Shown: positions 1 through 5,209 of the stretch, in pieces
How positions within the stretch are numbered: the stretch's first letter is position 1
How the letters are laid out: the number at the start of each line of letters is the position of its first letter
From: DATMXT01 sp035560415
GTDB taxonomy: Bacteria; Bacillota; Clostridia; Oscillospirales; Feifaniaceae
DNA length: 9,181 nucleotides
Direction of reading: 5' to 3'
Assembly (NCBI GenBank): GCA_035560415.1
Contig: DATMZG010000029.1
Location: 1 to 9,181, forward strand
Notes under the pieces: model-generated
Told to the model about the DNA's origin: nothing
Seen by the model: the letters and a program-made list of their open reading frames with translations, nothing else
The model's database searches: none
Program-made: the position numbers and the translations under genes

Positions 1-74
1 AGATTGCAATAAAAGAATGGATGAAATCCCGTATATGTAAAATTTACCAATTTTGTACCTCCGGTTTATGAAAA

Positions 75-94
75 CAGAGGGCGGAAAACCTCTG
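75..94 (-). repeat. Short inverted repeat, possible weak minus-strand terminator
   Basis: CAGAGG (75-80) and CCTCTG (89-94) can form a 6-bp stem with an 8-nt loop. Read on the minus strand, the hairpin is followed by TTTTC, which resembles a small Rho-independent terminator. However, no minus-strand gene lies upstream of it in the window. The rest of 1-105 shows no gene or other clear signal; it is probably the tail of the spacer before the next promoter. The stem is short and could be chance. Confidence 0.25.
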
Positions 95-105
95 CCAACT
101 TCCGC

Positions 106-134
106 TTGACATATTCCCTATTATTCCTTATAAT
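106..134 (+). promoter_or_regulatory. Perfect-consensus sigma-A promoter
   Basis: TTGACA (106-111), exactly 17 bp of spacer, then TATAAT (129-134): both hexamers match the housekeeping sigma-70/sigma-A consensus at every position. Transcription should start near 141, leaving a leader of about 24 nt. An AAAGGAG ribosome binding site lies at 153-159, five bases before the ATG at 165. It drives the helix-turn-helix gene and the hydrolase behind it. A promoter this strong suggests constitutive expression or tight repression, but I see no convincing operator. Confidence 0.93.
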
Positions 135-164
135 GACGTTATAGGTAATAATAAAGGAGAATAT

Positions 165-614
165 ATGAACGGAAAATACTACACGGTCGAACAGATTTCA
201 AAGCTGCTGGACATTCATCCCAAGACTGTCCAGCGGTATATTCGGGAGGGCAAGCTGCGCGCGACAAAGCTCGGCAAGGGTTGGCGTGTCGGCGGCCACG
301 AATTGAGCATCTTTCTTGAGAGCGCCGGTGTGAAAGGGCCTGCCCCTGAAGCGGAGCCTGCTCGCAGCGCCACCGCTTCATCGGTCGTTGACATTCCCGT
401 GCGCGGCAACGACGGCGCCATTCGCATCATGAACGCGCTGACCGGTGCGCTCAGCTCTAAACCGCCGGAATACAGCCGGTCCTCGATGCACTCGCAATAT
501 ATCGAGCGCGAAAATATGATTCGTGTCACACTGTGGGGCGACCTGCGCTTTATGGCGATGATGATGGATATGCTCACAGCGCTCTGGGGCCATGAAGAAG
601 AGGAGAGATTTTAG
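165..614 (+). CDS. Excisionase/MerR-like helix-turn-helix DNA-binding protein
   Basis: This 149-residue cytoplasmic protein is probably a DNA-binding regulator. Residues about 4-53 form an HTH_17-type domain of the excisionase family: a YTVEQISKLLDIHPKTVQRY segment (6-25) followed by IREGKLRATKLGKGWRV, the wing-like part typical of the fold. An Ala/Pro-rich linker (about 55-75) leads to a C-terminal part (about 76-149) that I do not recognise. That part holds a possible strand-helix unit (residues 118-141, with a Met-rich stretch) and ends in an acidic tail. The start is supported by AAAGGAG five bases upstream. The stop codon TAG at 612-614 directly touches the ATG of the next gene, so the two are almost certainly co-transcribed and translationally coupled. 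The regulator may control its own operon or the hydrolase substrate pathway; that is inference. Nothing nearby (no integrase) supports a role as a phage excisionase. Confidence 0.85.
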   Translation: MNGKYYTVEQISKLLDIHPKTVQRYIREGKLRATKLGKGWRVGGHELSIFLESAGVKGPAPEAEPARSATASSVVDIPVRGNDGAIRIMNALTGALSSKPPEYSRSSMHSQYIERENMIRVTLWGDLRFMAMMMDMLTALWGHEEEERF

Positions 615-1451
615 ATGAAATCCAGCGTATTCAAAAGCGAGGCGGGCCGGGACAAAATCCGGGCCTGTTACAATGAGGTGCTCAGCCGATTTCCCTTTGG
701 GCAGCAGTATGTCGAGACCGGGCTTGGCAAGACCTTTATGCTGACGGCGGGCCGGGCGGAAAATCCGCCGGTGCTCCTGCTGCACGGCTCATGCAGCAAC
801 AGCGCCTTCTGGTTTCCCGAGCTCATGGCGCTGTCGGACCGGTTTCGGGTTTACGCCGTCGATATCATCGGCGAAGCCGGAAACAGCGAGGAGTACAGGC
901 CGGACCTTGGCACCGGCGCCTTTGCGCACTGGATGGCGGATGTCCTTGCCGCCCTTGGCTTAAAGCAGGCCGCGTTCATCGGGAATTCCCTTGGCGGGTG
1001 GATGGCGCTCAAATTCGCGACAGCCTATCCCGAAAGCGTTTCAAAGCTCTGTTTAATCGCCCCCGCCGGCCTTGCGCAAATTCGCCCGCAGTTCCTTCAA
1101 AATGTCGGCGAGGCGCAGCGGGCGGGCGAACCCGCGCCGGTCAATTCGGACACCATCGGAGAAAACGGCATCCCGCAAGAAGTGCTTGACTTTATGAATT
1201 TAATTGTCCAAAACTACAATCCGATTCAGGAGCTGCCGCTGTTTTCGGACGGTGAGCTGCGGCGGCTTCAAATGCCGGTTCTCTTCATTGACGGGGAAGA
1301 CGACGTCATCATTGATGCGCAGCGCTCGGCGCAAAGGCTCACCCGCCTTGTCCCGTCTGCCGAAATCCGCTTGCTCCCAAACTGCGGGCATGTGGTGACC
1401 GGCTCGGCTGAACATATCCTTCCGTTTTTGACAAAAACGGGCCTCAAATAG
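615..1451 (+). CDS. Alpha/beta-fold hydrolase
   Basis: This 278-residue soluble enzyme belongs to the alpha/beta hydrolase superfamily (esterases, lipases, C-C hydrolases and relatives). The oxyanion-hole motif LLHGS is at 55-59. The nucleophile elbow GNSLGG (123-128) presents Ser125. The acid is probably Asp230 in DGEDD (226-230), and His259 in NCGHV completes the triad. The region around 155-215 is a cap that would set substrate choice. There is no signal peptide. The start directly follows the stop of the helix-turn-helix gene, and the AGGAG ribosome binding site lies inside the end of that gene (about 601-607). Translation is therefore coupled. The gene ends one base before a strong hairpin terminator. 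The substrate cannot be read from sequence; a carboxylic ester is the safest guess. Pairing with a small regulator suggests an inducible or accessory role rather than core metabolism. Confidence 0.9.
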   Translation: MKSSVFKSEAGRDKIRACYNEVLSRFPFGQQYVETGLGKTFMLTAGRAENPPVLLLHGSCSNSAFWFPELMALSDRFRVYAVDIIGEAGNSEEYRPDLGTGAFAHWMADVLAALGLKQAAFIGNSLGGWMALKFATAYPESVSKLCLIAPAGLAQIRPQFLQNVGEAQRAGEPAPVNSDTIGENGIPQEVLDFMNLIVQNYNPIQELPLFSDGELRRLQMPVLFIDGEDDVIIDAQRSAQRLTRLVPSAEIRLLPNCGHVVTGSAEHILPFLTKTGLK

Positions 1452-1493
1452 GAAAACAAAGAGCGGTATCACAAGATACCGCTCTTTGTTTTC
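1452..1493. terminator. Bidirectional Rho-independent terminator
   Basis: Positions 1452-1470 and 1475-1493 are perfect reverse complements: a 19-bp stem with only a four-base loop (ACAA). The outer end of the stem is A-rich on the left and T-rich on the right (CTTTGTTTTC), so it provides a U-tract in both directions. It lies between the convergent hydrolase (ends 1451) and lipoprotein (ends 1505) genes and should stop transcription from both. Confidence 0.95.
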
Positions 1494-1504
1494 ATGCGTT
1501 TATG

Positions 1505-2548
1505 CTACGGGAGTTTTACCGCTGCGTCGAAGTCGGCGCTCACCGTTTCGCCCTCGGCAAAAGAGAAGTGGCCCGACTCGTAGGGCTCTCCCTCCACCGT
1601 AATTATGACTTTGTCGGTGGTGTAGTATCCGGCAATCGTGTCGGCGATGCAGGTCAAAATCATGGCCTCATAGCCGGAGCCCGCGTTCATCTCGGTGAGG
1701 AACGTGCGGCTCAGGTCGATGTGCGGGATGTTGTCTTCATCAAGCGCCAGACTGTTTATGGCCGTGCCCTCGGAGAGGACTTTTCCCACCCCCGCCGGAA
1801 CCTCCTTGTAGGAGGCGGCAAGCTCATCCTTTGTGACGTCGTTTGTCTCAAACGCAATTTCCCTGTCGAGATAATAGATTGTCTCGGTGTCGACGTCGGG
1901 ATAATAGAACCGGACGGTCTGGTTTAGCGCACGGTTGCTCTCAATTGCGGCGAGGGTGGAGGTGACGGTGAAGTCGTTTGACGCAAAGACCGTTTTGATG
2001 TGGCCGACGTCCTTGGCGTAGTACCGGGTGTCGGTGCCGTCTTCGGTCTCGGTGACCACCTCAACCGCCTCGTAATCCCCCGCCGGCGTGGATACGGCAA
2101 CCGCTGTGCCCGTGATTTTGCGGATGCGCCCATCGGTCAGCGTCCACTCGGTGCCCGCCTCAATGGGGTCGGCCAGCAGCACCTCCTCCACGGTCGTCTT
2201 TCCGAGGCAGTTTTCACGGTAATAGACCTCGCCCGACGAATAGGTCTGGGTCACTTTTCCACCCGAGACCGTGATGACCCGGGCCGCGACGGTCCCGCCG
2301 TTGTCAACGCGCTGCTGAACTTCCGACTGCGTCGTGTAGTCGTTATAGACGGTATAGGACGCGTACTCGCTGCCCTCCCCCTCATAGACATACCTTGTGT
2401 TCTCCGTAATCGGAAAATAGTCCGCCGCCGTGGTTGTCTCCGGCTCCGGGGGCTCCGGCGCCGGCGTCTCCTGCCCTTTGCAGCCCTGCAACGTGAACAG
2501 GAAACTCACACATAAACAAAAGGCCGTGAGCATTGCCGTTTTCCTCAT
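1505..2548 (-). CDS. Secreted lipoprotein with C-terminal GerMN domain
   Basis: This 347-residue protein starts with a classic lipoprotein signal: positive MRK, a hydrophobic stretch (residues 5-20), then a lipobox L20-Q-G-C23, with Cys23 as the lipidated residue. Gln before Gly is less usual but tolerated. A Pro/Glu/Thr linker (about 26-42) follows, then a beta-rich domain (about 44-205) containing PITENTRYVYEGEG and NGGT, a type I associate with clostridial GerMN lipoproteins. The C-terminal part (about 211-340) looks like a GerMN domain, as in the sporulation/germination protein GerM: RFYYPD, a long middle, then LSRTFLTEMNAG. It should be anchored outside the cell membrane. GerM of Bacillus supports the SpoIIQ-SpoIIIAH channel, but this longer protein may have a broader envelope role. 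AAAGGAGGGG sits just before the ATG (about 2556-2566). Its promoter looks like sigma-A, not a sporulation sigma type. Confidence 0.85.
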   Translation of the reverse strand: MRKTAMLTAFCLCVSFLFTLQGCKGQETPAPEPPEPETTTAADYFPITENTRYVYEGEGSEYASYTVYNDYTTQSEVQQRVDNGGTVAARVITVSGGKVTQTYSSGEVYYRENCLGKTTVEEVLLADPIEAGTEWTLTDGRIRKITGTAVAVSTPAGDYEAVEVVTETEDGTDTRYYAKDVGHIKTVFASNDFTVTSTLAAIESNRALNQTVRFYYPDVDTETIYYLDREIAFETNDVTKDELAASYKEVPAGVGKVLSEGTAINSLALDEDNIPHIDLSRTFLTEMNAGSGYEAMILTCIADTIAGYYTTDKVIITVEGEPYESGHFSFAEGETVSADFDAAVKLP

Positions 2549-2564
2549 ACGTCTCCCCTCCTTT

Positions 2565-2584
2565 GTATAAAGCGGTATAAAGCG
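2565..2584. repeat. Tandem 10-bp direct repeat next to the lipoprotein RBS
   Basis: GTATAAAGCG occurs twice in a row (2565-2574 and 2575-2584). On the minus strand it reads CGCTTTATAC twice, immediately upstream of the AAAGGAGGGG ribosome binding site. It falls in the transcribed leader if the promoter at 2654-2682 is used. It may be a simple slippage duplication; a regulatory role is unproven. Confidence 0.6.
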
Positions 2585-2598
2585 AATTCGCAGTTCTT

Positions 2599-2627
2599 GA
2601 GCCCATTTAAGGGAGCCTTTGCGGCTC
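2599..2627 (-). promoter_or_regulatory. Leader with two mutually exclusive small hairpins
   Basis: On the minus strand, GAGCC (2627-2623) can pair with GGCTC at 2617-2613 (five-base loop) or with a second GGCTC at 2603-2599. The two pairings exclude each other. The element lies in the predicted leader of the lipoprotein mRNA, between its promoter and ribosome binding site. The stems are only five pairs, there is no clear U-tract, and I recognise no riboswitch class, so function is speculative. Confidence 0.25.
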
Positions 2628-2653
2628 TAATAGTGTGCGCTGGAAAATTTTGT

Positions 2654-2682
2654 TTTATACATGGTGGCTTTCGATATGACAA
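2654..2682 (-). promoter_or_regulatory. Sigma-A-type promoter of the lipoprotein gene
   Basis: On the minus strand: TTGTCA (2682-2677), 17 bp, TATAAA (2659-2654). Each hexamer has one mismatch to consensus. Transcription should start near 2647, giving a leader of about 100 nt that carries the small hairpins at 2599-2627 and the tandem repeat at 2565-2584. This indicates vegetative expression independent of the upstream upp operon. Confidence 0.75.
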
Positions 2683-2708
2683 AGTCTGAAAAACCGAGTT
2701 GCCCCCGC

Positions 2709-2732
2709 TATGGCTTCTCTGCCACCGCCATA
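2709..2732. repeat. Inverted repeat TATGGC/GCCATA
   Basis: TATGGC (2709-2714) and GCCATA (2727-2732) form a 6-bp perfect dyad around a 12-nt centre, just upstream of the lipoprotein promoter -35 on the minus strand. Its position would suit an operator, but the arms are short and may be chance. Confidence 0.35.
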
Positions 2733-2757
2733 AAGCGAACGAAAAAGTGTTTGCTCG

Positions 2758-2784
2758 AATTTTGTCACGATTCATGACAAAATT
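2758..2784. repeat. 10-bp perfect inverted repeat, 7-nt loop
   Basis: AATTTTGTCA (2758-2767) and TGACAAAATT (2775-2784) are perfect reverse complements around CGATTCA. It lies about 75-100 bp upstream of the lipoprotein promoter. It could be a regulator binding site or a weak hairpin. It is not followed by a good U-tract on either strand, so a terminator role is unlikely. Confidence 0.6.
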
Positions 2785-2824
2785 GGCACGGTTCGCACAC
2801 CGATATAAACGTAAAATTTTCCCA

Positions 2825-2846
2825 AAAGTTCCCTTGAGGTAACTTT
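2825..2846. promoter_or_regulatory. 22-bp imperfect dyad, MerR-operator-like
   Basis: AAAGTT (2825-2830) and AACTTT (2841-2846) are perfect inverted arms. The inner part (CCCTTGAGGT) is also partly symmetric, with CCT opposite AGG. The pattern resembles operators of MerR-family regulators, which usually sit between the -35 and -10 of the controlled promoter with a spacer of 19-20 bp. I do not see a good promoter pair flanking it, and no MerR gene is adjacent. The resemblance is by eye only. Confidence 0.4.
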
Positions 2847-2910
2847 CAACTCCGCTGCATATATACAGTATTTGTCAATATTATTTCGCCAAAGGCTACG
2901 TTCGGTCAAA

Positions 2911-2929
2911 ATGCCGGGTATACCGGCAT
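2911..2929. repeat. Short GC-rich hairpin
   Basis: ATGCCGG (2911-2917) and CCGGCAT (2923-2929) form a 7-bp perfect stem with a five-base loop (GTATA). It lies about 60 bp beyond the upp terminator on the minus strand. No U-tract follows on either strand. It could be a secondary transcript-end structure or a protein-binding dyad. Confidence 0.45.
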
Positions 2930-2990
2930 GCAATCTAATAAATACAACAAAGACTGTATAGTTTTCCGTTCAATTCTCTCCAAGATGAAG

Positions 2991-3019
2991 AGAGCCGCGG
3001 CGCATATAGCCGCGGCTCT
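2991..3019 (-). terminator. Hairpin ending the fhs-upp operon
   Basis: AGAGCCGCGGC (2991-3001) and GCCGCGGCTCT (3009-3019) are a perfect 11-bp GC-rich stem with a seven-base loop (GCATATA). It begins 13 bases after the upp stop codon. The tract after it on the minus strand (CTTCATCTT) is T-rich but interrupted, so termination may be incomplete. The stem's strength and position still make it the natural end of the operon. Confidence 0.75.
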
Positions 3020-3031
3020 TAAAAACAGTCG

Positions 3032-3670
3032 TCACATGGTCCCGAAAAGCCTGTCGCCCGCGTCGCCCAGCCCCGGCACGATATAGGCGTGGTCGTTAAG
3101 TACCTCGTCGATTGCGGCGCAGTAAATCTCAACGTCGGGGTGGCTGCTTTTGACGGCCTCAATGCCGGGAATGGCCGCGATGATGTTCATCATCTTGATG
3201 TGCTTGACGCCGGCCTTCTTGAGCATGTCGATTGCGGCGACGGCCGAACCGCCGGTGGCCAGCATCGGGTCGAGGATGATACAATCCCGCTCCGCGACGT
3301 CGGCCGGCAGCTTGCAGTAATACTCAACCGGCTTCGTGGTCACGGGGTCCCGATAGAGGCCGATGTGGCCGACTTTGGCCGACGGGACGAGGGAGAGAAT
3401 GCCGTCGACCATGCCGATGCCGGCCCGCAGAATGGGGACAACCGCCAGCTTTTTGCCCGAGATGACCTGGGTTTTGGCCATGGCGACAGGCGTTTCGATT
3501 TCAACTTCCTTGAGCGGAAGGTCGCGGGTGGCCTCGTAGCAGAGCAGCATGGCAATTTCCGCGGCGACTTCGCGGAACTCCTTGACGCCGGTGTTCTTGT
3601 CCCGCAGCAGCGTCAGCTTGTGCTTGATGAGCGGATGATCGATTTCAAATACGTTTTCCCAGGTTTTCAT
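3032..3670 (-). CDS. upp: Uracil phosphoribosyltransferase
   Basis: Upp salvages uracil by joining it to phosphoribosyl pyrophosphate (PRPP), giving UMP and pyrophosphate in the cytosol. The 212-residue protein matches the usual length of about 208-210. HPLIKHKLTLLRDKNTG (12-28) is the family's N-terminal signature and PILRAGIGM (79-87) the conserved core. The PRPP-binding loop is IILDPMLATGGSA (131-143). The C-terminal GLGDAGDRLFGT (200-211) closes the uracil site. An AGGGGTG ribosome binding site precedes the ATG. It is the last gene of the operon, 19 bases after rpiB, and is followed by a GC-rich hairpin. rpiB-upp adjacency is common in Clostridia, linking pentose phosphate and nucleotide salvage. 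No PyrR-type leader is visible, so expression probably follows the operon promoter in front of fhs. Confidence 0.98.
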   Translation of the reverse strand: MKTWENVFEIDHPLIKHKLTLLRDKNTGVKEFREVAAEIAMLLCYEATRDLPLKEVEIETPVAMAKTQVISGKKLAVVPILRAGIGMVDGILSLVPSAKVGHIGLYRDPVTTKPVEYYCKLPADVAERDCIILDPMLATGGSAVAAIDMLKKAGVKHIKMMNIIAAIPGIEAVKSSHPDVEIYCAAIDEVLNDHAYIVPGLGDAGDRLFGTM

Positions 3671-3689
3671 ATTGGCACCCCTATATTGT

Positions 3690-4136
3690 TTATTGGTCTT
3701 TTTGGTTTTCGAGCGCCGTGATCATCTCAACTCTCGGGAGATGCCGGCCGCCGAGGAATTTTCCGCCGAGAAATGCGTCGAGGATGTCGGCGGCAAGCCC
3801 CTGGCCCACCACCCGCTCGCCGATGCACAGGACGTTTGCGTCGTTGTGCTCCCGCGACATACGGGCGCTGTAAGGCTCGGAGCAGCACACGGCCCGGACA
3901 CCGTGAATTTTATTGGCGGTGATGCTCATGCCCACGCCGCTGCCGCAGCACAGAATTCCGAGCTCGCAGCTGCCGTCGGCGACGGCCCGCGCCGCCTTTT
4001 CGGCAAAGACCGGGTAGTCCACGGGGTCGGGGGAATGGCATCCCATGTCAATGAACTCAATGCGCCTGTCCGAGAGCAGACGGGTGATGGCAAGTTTGAG
4101 GTTGTAGCCCGCGTGGTCAGAGGCAACAGCAATCAT
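3690..4136 (-). CDS. rpiB: Ribose-5-phosphate isomerase B
   Basis: RpiB interconverts ribulose 5-phosphate and ribose 5-phosphate in the non-oxidative pentose phosphate pathway, feeding PRPP and nucleotide synthesis. The 148-residue length is normal for the RpiB/LacAB family. SDHAGYNLK (6-14) carries the conserved His8. CCGSGVGMSITANK (63-76) holds the catalytic cysteine (Cys64, the one before GSG). SREHNDANVL (94-103) carries His97 for substrate handling. The ribosome binding site AAGGAG lies inside the last codons of tsaB, and only two bases separate the tsaB stop from the ATG, so translation is coupled. It directly precedes upp, whose substrate PRPP derives from the RpiB product. An allose-6-phosphate isomerase activity is possible in this family, but the housekeeping context favours ribose 5-phosphate. 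Confidence 0.97.
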   Translation of the reverse strand: MIAVASDHAGYNLKLAITRLLSDRRIEFIDMGCHSPDPVDYPVFAEKAARAVADGSCELGILCCGSGVGMSITANKIHGVRAVCCSEPYSARMSREHNDANVLCIGERVVGQGLAADILDAFLGGKFLGGRHLPRVEMITALENQKDQ

Positions 4137-4138
4137 TT

Positions 4139-4789
4139 CTACATCTCCTTGGCATTTTTTTCCCGCTCCGCCTGGGACAGCCGCAGATAGGAGGGTCTGA
4201 GCATGTCGGGCGAAACAGCGTGTGTCATATCGGCTGAGAGGGCCGCAAAGACGGCCCGCTGGAGTCTGTACTCGGGCGGCGCAAGTAGCGCATGCGGCAG
4301 ATACGGTTGGCAGAGCTCGGCGCCGTCGCCCGTCAGGCAGACCGGCCCCGCAAGCCCCGCAAGGTCGGCTGCGGCAATGGCGCGCTCAGGCGTGATTCGC
4401 TGTCCGCCTTGAAAAAGCGCGTTGTAAATTTGCCCCCTGCGGGCGTCGAGCGCCGGGCAGACAATGCCGTCGAAGTCTTTAAGCGGATAGGCCAGGCAGG
4501 ACAGCGTGGAAATGGCCTGGCAGGGGGTATCGTGTGCAAAGGCAAATCCCTTTACAGTTGCAAGCCCAATGCGGATGCCTGTGAAGGAGCCGGGTCCCGC
4601 CGTGACTGCGATGAGGTCGATTTGCCCGGCCGTTGTGCCGGTCTCGCGCAGCAGCTCATCGAGCATGGGCGCCAGCGTCTCGCTGTGGGTATAGCCGCTG
4701 TTTTGAAACTTCTCGGCCGTCACTGCGCCGTCCCTCACGAGTGCGACCGAGGCGCTCTTGCCCGTGGAGTCAAGTCCCAGCACTACCAT
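4139..4789 (-). CDS. tsaB: t6A tRNA modification protein TsaB
   Basis: TsaB is the non-catalytic ASKHA-fold partner of TsaD. With TsaE it transfers the threonylcarbamoyl group to A37 of ANN-decoding tRNAs (t6A). The 216-residue protein shows the N-terminal LGLDST (4-9), HSETLAPMLDELL (35-47), the family signature AGPGSFTGIRIGLATVKG (64-81) and ALDARRGQIYNALF (113-126). It ends with PSYLRLSQAEREK (199-211), the usual C-terminal end. The start overlaps the tsaE stop by seven bases (4783-4789), indicating translational coupling; only a weak G-rich ribosome binding site is visible. In many Firmicutes the order is tsaE-tsaB-rimI-tsaD; here rpiB and upp follow instead. tsaD must lie elsewhere in the genome, since t6A formation needs it. 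Confidence 0.97.
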   Translation of the reverse strand: MVVLGLDSTGKSASVALVRDGAVTAEKFQNSGYTHSETLAPMLDELLRETGTTAGQIDLIAVTAGPGSFTGIRIGLATVKGFAFAHDTPCQAISTLSCLAYPLKDFDGIVCPALDARRGQIYNALFQGGQRITPERAIAAADLAGLAGPVCLTGDGAELCQPYLPHALLAPPEYRLQRAVFAALSADMTHAVSPDMLRPSYLRLSQAEREKNAKEM

Positions 4790-5202
4790 GACGCGCCCCC
4801 GTCCGCCGTGATGACCCGGGTCCCGTCTTGCTCCTCAACAATATCCACCCGCACCGTCTCCCCCATCTCCCGCGACCGCTCGCTCCACTCGACAAGGCAG
4901 ATGCCGCCTCCGTCAAGGTAATCGTCAAAGCCGATGGAGCACAGGTCGTCCGCCCCTTCAAGCCGGTAGAGGTCAAAGTGGTAGAGGGGAACCTCCCCTT
5001 CATAGACGTTGACAAGCGAAAAAGTCGGGCTTGTGACCTGCGCCGCGGGGGCGAGGCGCGCCGCAATGCCCTTGACAAGGGCGGTCTTGCCGGCGCCAAG
5101 CCCCCCGCAGATGGCGACAATATCGCCTTTTTTGAGCTTGCCCGCAATCACTCCGCCCGCCGCTTCGGTCTCCTCGGCACTGCCCGTAATAAATCTGATC
5201 AT
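4783..5202 (-). CDS. tsaE: t6A tRNA modification ATPase TsaE
   Basis: TsaE is the P-loop ATPase that drives the TsaB-TsaD complex through its t6A cycle. Using the ATG at 5202 the protein has 139 residues, near the family's usual length. Walker A is GGLGAGKT (33-40). The hallmark SPTFSLVNVY (58-67), HFDLYRL (75-81) and ICLVEWSER (101-109) follow in order. A longer frame opens at 5259 inside fhs and would add 19 residues, but those do not resemble TsaE, whereas MIRFITGSAEET fits the family N-terminus. No clear ribosome binding site precedes 5202. The ATG lies seven bases beyond the fhs stop codon, so translation probably relies on reinitiation after fhs. The 3' end overlaps tsaB by seven bases. 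Confidence 0.95.
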   Translation of the reverse strand: MIRFITGSAEETEAAGGVIAGKLKKGDIVAICGGLGAGKTALVKGIAARLAPAAQVTSPTFSLVNVYEGEVPLYHFDLYRLEGADDLCSIGFDDYLDGGGICLVEWSERSREMGETVRVDIVEEQDGTRVITADGGASW

Positions 5203-5209
5203 ACTGTCA

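Larger units (their letters stand above)
2683..2990. other. Gene-free spacer with several short inverted repeats
   Basis: No reading frame here has a ribosome binding site or a recognisable product. The stretch is AT-rich compared with its neighbours and sits between the upp terminator and the lipoprotein promoter. It contains four separate short inverted repeats (listed individually) and the distant pair TATACAGT (2862-2869) / ACTGTATA (2953-2960). It could be a regulatory spacer, a small-RNA locus or the remnant of a lost gene; I cannot decide between these. Confidence 0.5.

Noticed and set aside
165..614. Phage or integrative-element excisionase
   Set aside because: The HTH domain is of the excisionase type, but there is no integrase, attachment-site repeat or tRNA nearby, and the protein is longer than typical Xis with a second domain.
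2545..2775. Minus-strand 76-codon open frame over the lipoprotein promoter
   Set aside because: It covers the promoter and leader of the lipoprotein gene, overlaps its start, and its product resembles nothing I know.
2783..2809. Plus-strand TTGGCA then TATAAA, a possible promoter, and a TTGGCACG word recalling sigma-54 sites
   Set aside because: The spacer is 15 bp, short for sigma-A, and no plus-strand gene follows. For sigma-54 the GG and GC elements are two bases too close.
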